Source: Gemmatimonadaceae bacterium (GTDB lineage: Bacteria > Gemmatimonadota > Gemmatimonadetes > Gemmatimonadales > Gemmatimonadaceae). Taken from it: 60,026 bases of DNA. Location of the stretch: assembly GCA_013361935.1 (NCBI GenBank), contig JABFXC010000137.1, forward strand, positions 1 to 60,026, written 5' to 3'. The notes below the pieces were generated by a model that did not search any database, was not told where the DNA came from, and worked only from the letters and a program-made list of their open reading frames with translations. This document shows positions 59,236 to 60,026 of the stretch, piece after piece. Each line of letters begins with the position of its first letter. Position 1 is the first letter of the stretch. Both the position numbers and the translations under genes were made by a program.

Positions 59236-60026
59236 GTGGACGCCGCGCTCTTCGGCGCGGCGCTCTCGCTCGCGCCGCGCGTGGGTCGCGTGCGCTACCG
59301 CGAGTTGCTCGACCGGCTGGGTGACCACGAGTCGGCGTTCCGCGAGGCCGCGGGCAACGCCGAGCGCGACGAGCTGATCGCGGGGGGCCGCGCGCTCGTC
59401 GCGCGGGCGAGCGCGGTGGGCGCGCAGGTCCTCGCCTATGGCTCGCGGTCGTACCCGGCGCGGCTGCGCGAGCTCGCCGATCCGCCGCAGCTTCTCTTCG
59501 CCTGCGGACGTCTGGAGTGGCTCGACGAGCGACCCGTGGTGGCGATCGTCGGCACGCGCGCGGCGACCGCGTACGGGGAGCGGGTGACGCGCGAGATCGC
59601 CGGCCAGCTCGCGCGCGCGGCAGCGCTGGTCCTGAGCGGGATGGCGCGCGGCATCGACGCGGCGGCGCACCGCGGCGCGCTCGGTGCCGGCGGCAGAACG
59701 GGCGCGGTGCTCGGCACGGGGATCGACATCGCCTACCCCGCGGCGCACCGCGCCCTGCACGCCGAGCTCGCGACGCGCGGGCTGCTGTTGAGCGAGCAGC
59801 CGCCGGGGGAGAAGGCGAGCGGCGGTTCATTTCCGGAGCGCAACCGCATCATCGCCGCGCTCGCCGACCTGGTGATCGTGGTGGAGGCGCCGGTGAAGAG
59901 CGGCGCGCTGATCACCGCCGCGCGCGCGCTGGAGCTGGGCCGCACCATCGCCGCCGTGCCGGGCGCGATCGACTCGCCGCAGAGCGCGGGCTCGAACGAG
60001 CTCCTTCGCGACGGCGCGCAGTGCAT
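59236..60026 (+). CDS. dprA: DNA-processing protein DprA (Smf), 3' truncated by the window
   Basis: Loads RecA on incoming single-stranded DNA during natural transformation. About 263 residues are visible. An N-terminal helical (SAM-like) part is followed by the Rossmann domain: AIVGTRAATAYG, LSGMARGIDAAAHRGAL, GTGIDIAYPAAHRAL, LSEQPPG, FPERNRIIAALAD, VVEAPVKSGALITAARAL and AVPGAIDSPQSAGSNELLRDGA. GTG 59236 immediately follows the obg stop. The frame is still open at the window end. Its presence bears on the octamer described in the findings, though dprA is widespread. Confidence 0.93.
   Translation, partial: MDAALFGAALSLAPRVGRVRYRELLDRLGDHESAFREAAGNAERDELIAGGRALVARASAVGAQVLAYGSRSYPARLRELADPPQLLFACGRLEWLDERPVVAIVGTRAATAYGERVTREIAGQLARAAALVLSGMARGIDAAAHRGALGAGGRTGAVLGTGIDIAYPAAHRALHAELATRGLLLSEQPPGEKASGGSFPERNRIIAALADLVIVVEAPVKSGALITAARALELGRTIAAVPGAIDSPQSAGSNELLRDGAQC

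Noticed and set aside
1..60026. CRISPR arrays, insertion sequences or prophage genes
   Set aside because: No regularly spaced repeats, transposase or integrase motifs, or phage structural genes are recognisable anywhere in the window.

Overview
The window is about 60 kb of high-GC DNA from a diderm bacterium. The Gram-negative features are an Mla lipid-transport set, a Wza-like export protein with SLBB repeats, a Wzi-like protein, lipoprotein signals and an HldE-type heptose kinase. Gene style and the compact word-repeat hairpins between genes suggest Gemmatimonadota or a close relative. That assignment is an inference, because no ribosomal RNA or other decisive marker is present.

Layout. 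(1) 1-3010: housekeeping genes, with the 3' part of rarA, a small LEA-type lipoprotein and the GTPase hflX, ending in an intrinsic terminator. (2) 3115-8331: an ABC-transporter polysaccharide module with a WecA-like initiating transferase, Wzm-like permease, Wzt-like ATPase with a C-terminal glycan-binding domain, and a glycosyltransferase. (3) 8485-11752: three genes for a UDP-N-acetyl-L-6-deoxyhexosamine (L-FucNAc or L-QuiNAc type). (4) 11749-26877: a dense, mostly overlapping run of glycosyltransferases, a second UDP-GlcNAc 2-epimerase, a polysaccharide deacetylase, a methyltransferase, a polymerase-like membrane protein, a carbamoyltransferase and a GT9 enzyme, closed by a clear terminator. 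(5) 27086-41387: two near-duplicate GDP-mannose 3,5-epimerase genes flanking a WbaP-like initiating transferase, a GT9 enzyme and a WecG/TagA enzyme, then a Wzx flippase, more glycosyltransferases, an O-antigen ligase/polymerase and a Wzz-like chain-length protein. (6) 41391-47498, minus strand: a GT2 enzyme, a phosphoglycerol-transferase-like membrane sulfatase-fold protein, a glycerophosphodiesterase lipoprotein broken by one amber codon, and an 840-residue six-SLBB export protein. (7) 47539-49410: an OafA-type acyltransferase between tRNA-Val(CAC) and a CAT-anticodon tRNA, probably tRNA-Ile2. (8) 49464-53069, minus strand: a Wzi-like protein, a DUF2279 protein and an HldE-type kinase. (9) 53379-60026: mlaE-mlaF-mlaD, an asparaginase, a carboxymuconolactone-decarboxylase-like protein, obg and the start of dprA.

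How it works together. The locus appears to encode two assembly routes for surface glycans. One is ABC-dependent (WecA-like, Wzm, Wzt). The other is Wzx/Wzy-dependent (WbaP-like, Wzx, Wzy candidates, Wzz, Wza-like). Predicted precursors are an L-configured N-acetyl-6-deoxyhexosamine, ManNAc, and GDP-L-galactose or GDP-L-gulose, with possible carbamoyl, acetyl, methyl and glycerophosphate decorations.

The main oddities are an over-represented octamer CGTTAGGC; three intergenic hairpins built from short repeated words; a perfect 13-bp hairpin inside hflX; an hflX with no usual start codon; a wecA-like frame that stays open through the next gene; a duplicated GDP-mannose 3,5-epimerase bracketing 6.2 kb; and a phosphodiesterase gene with a single in-frame TAG.
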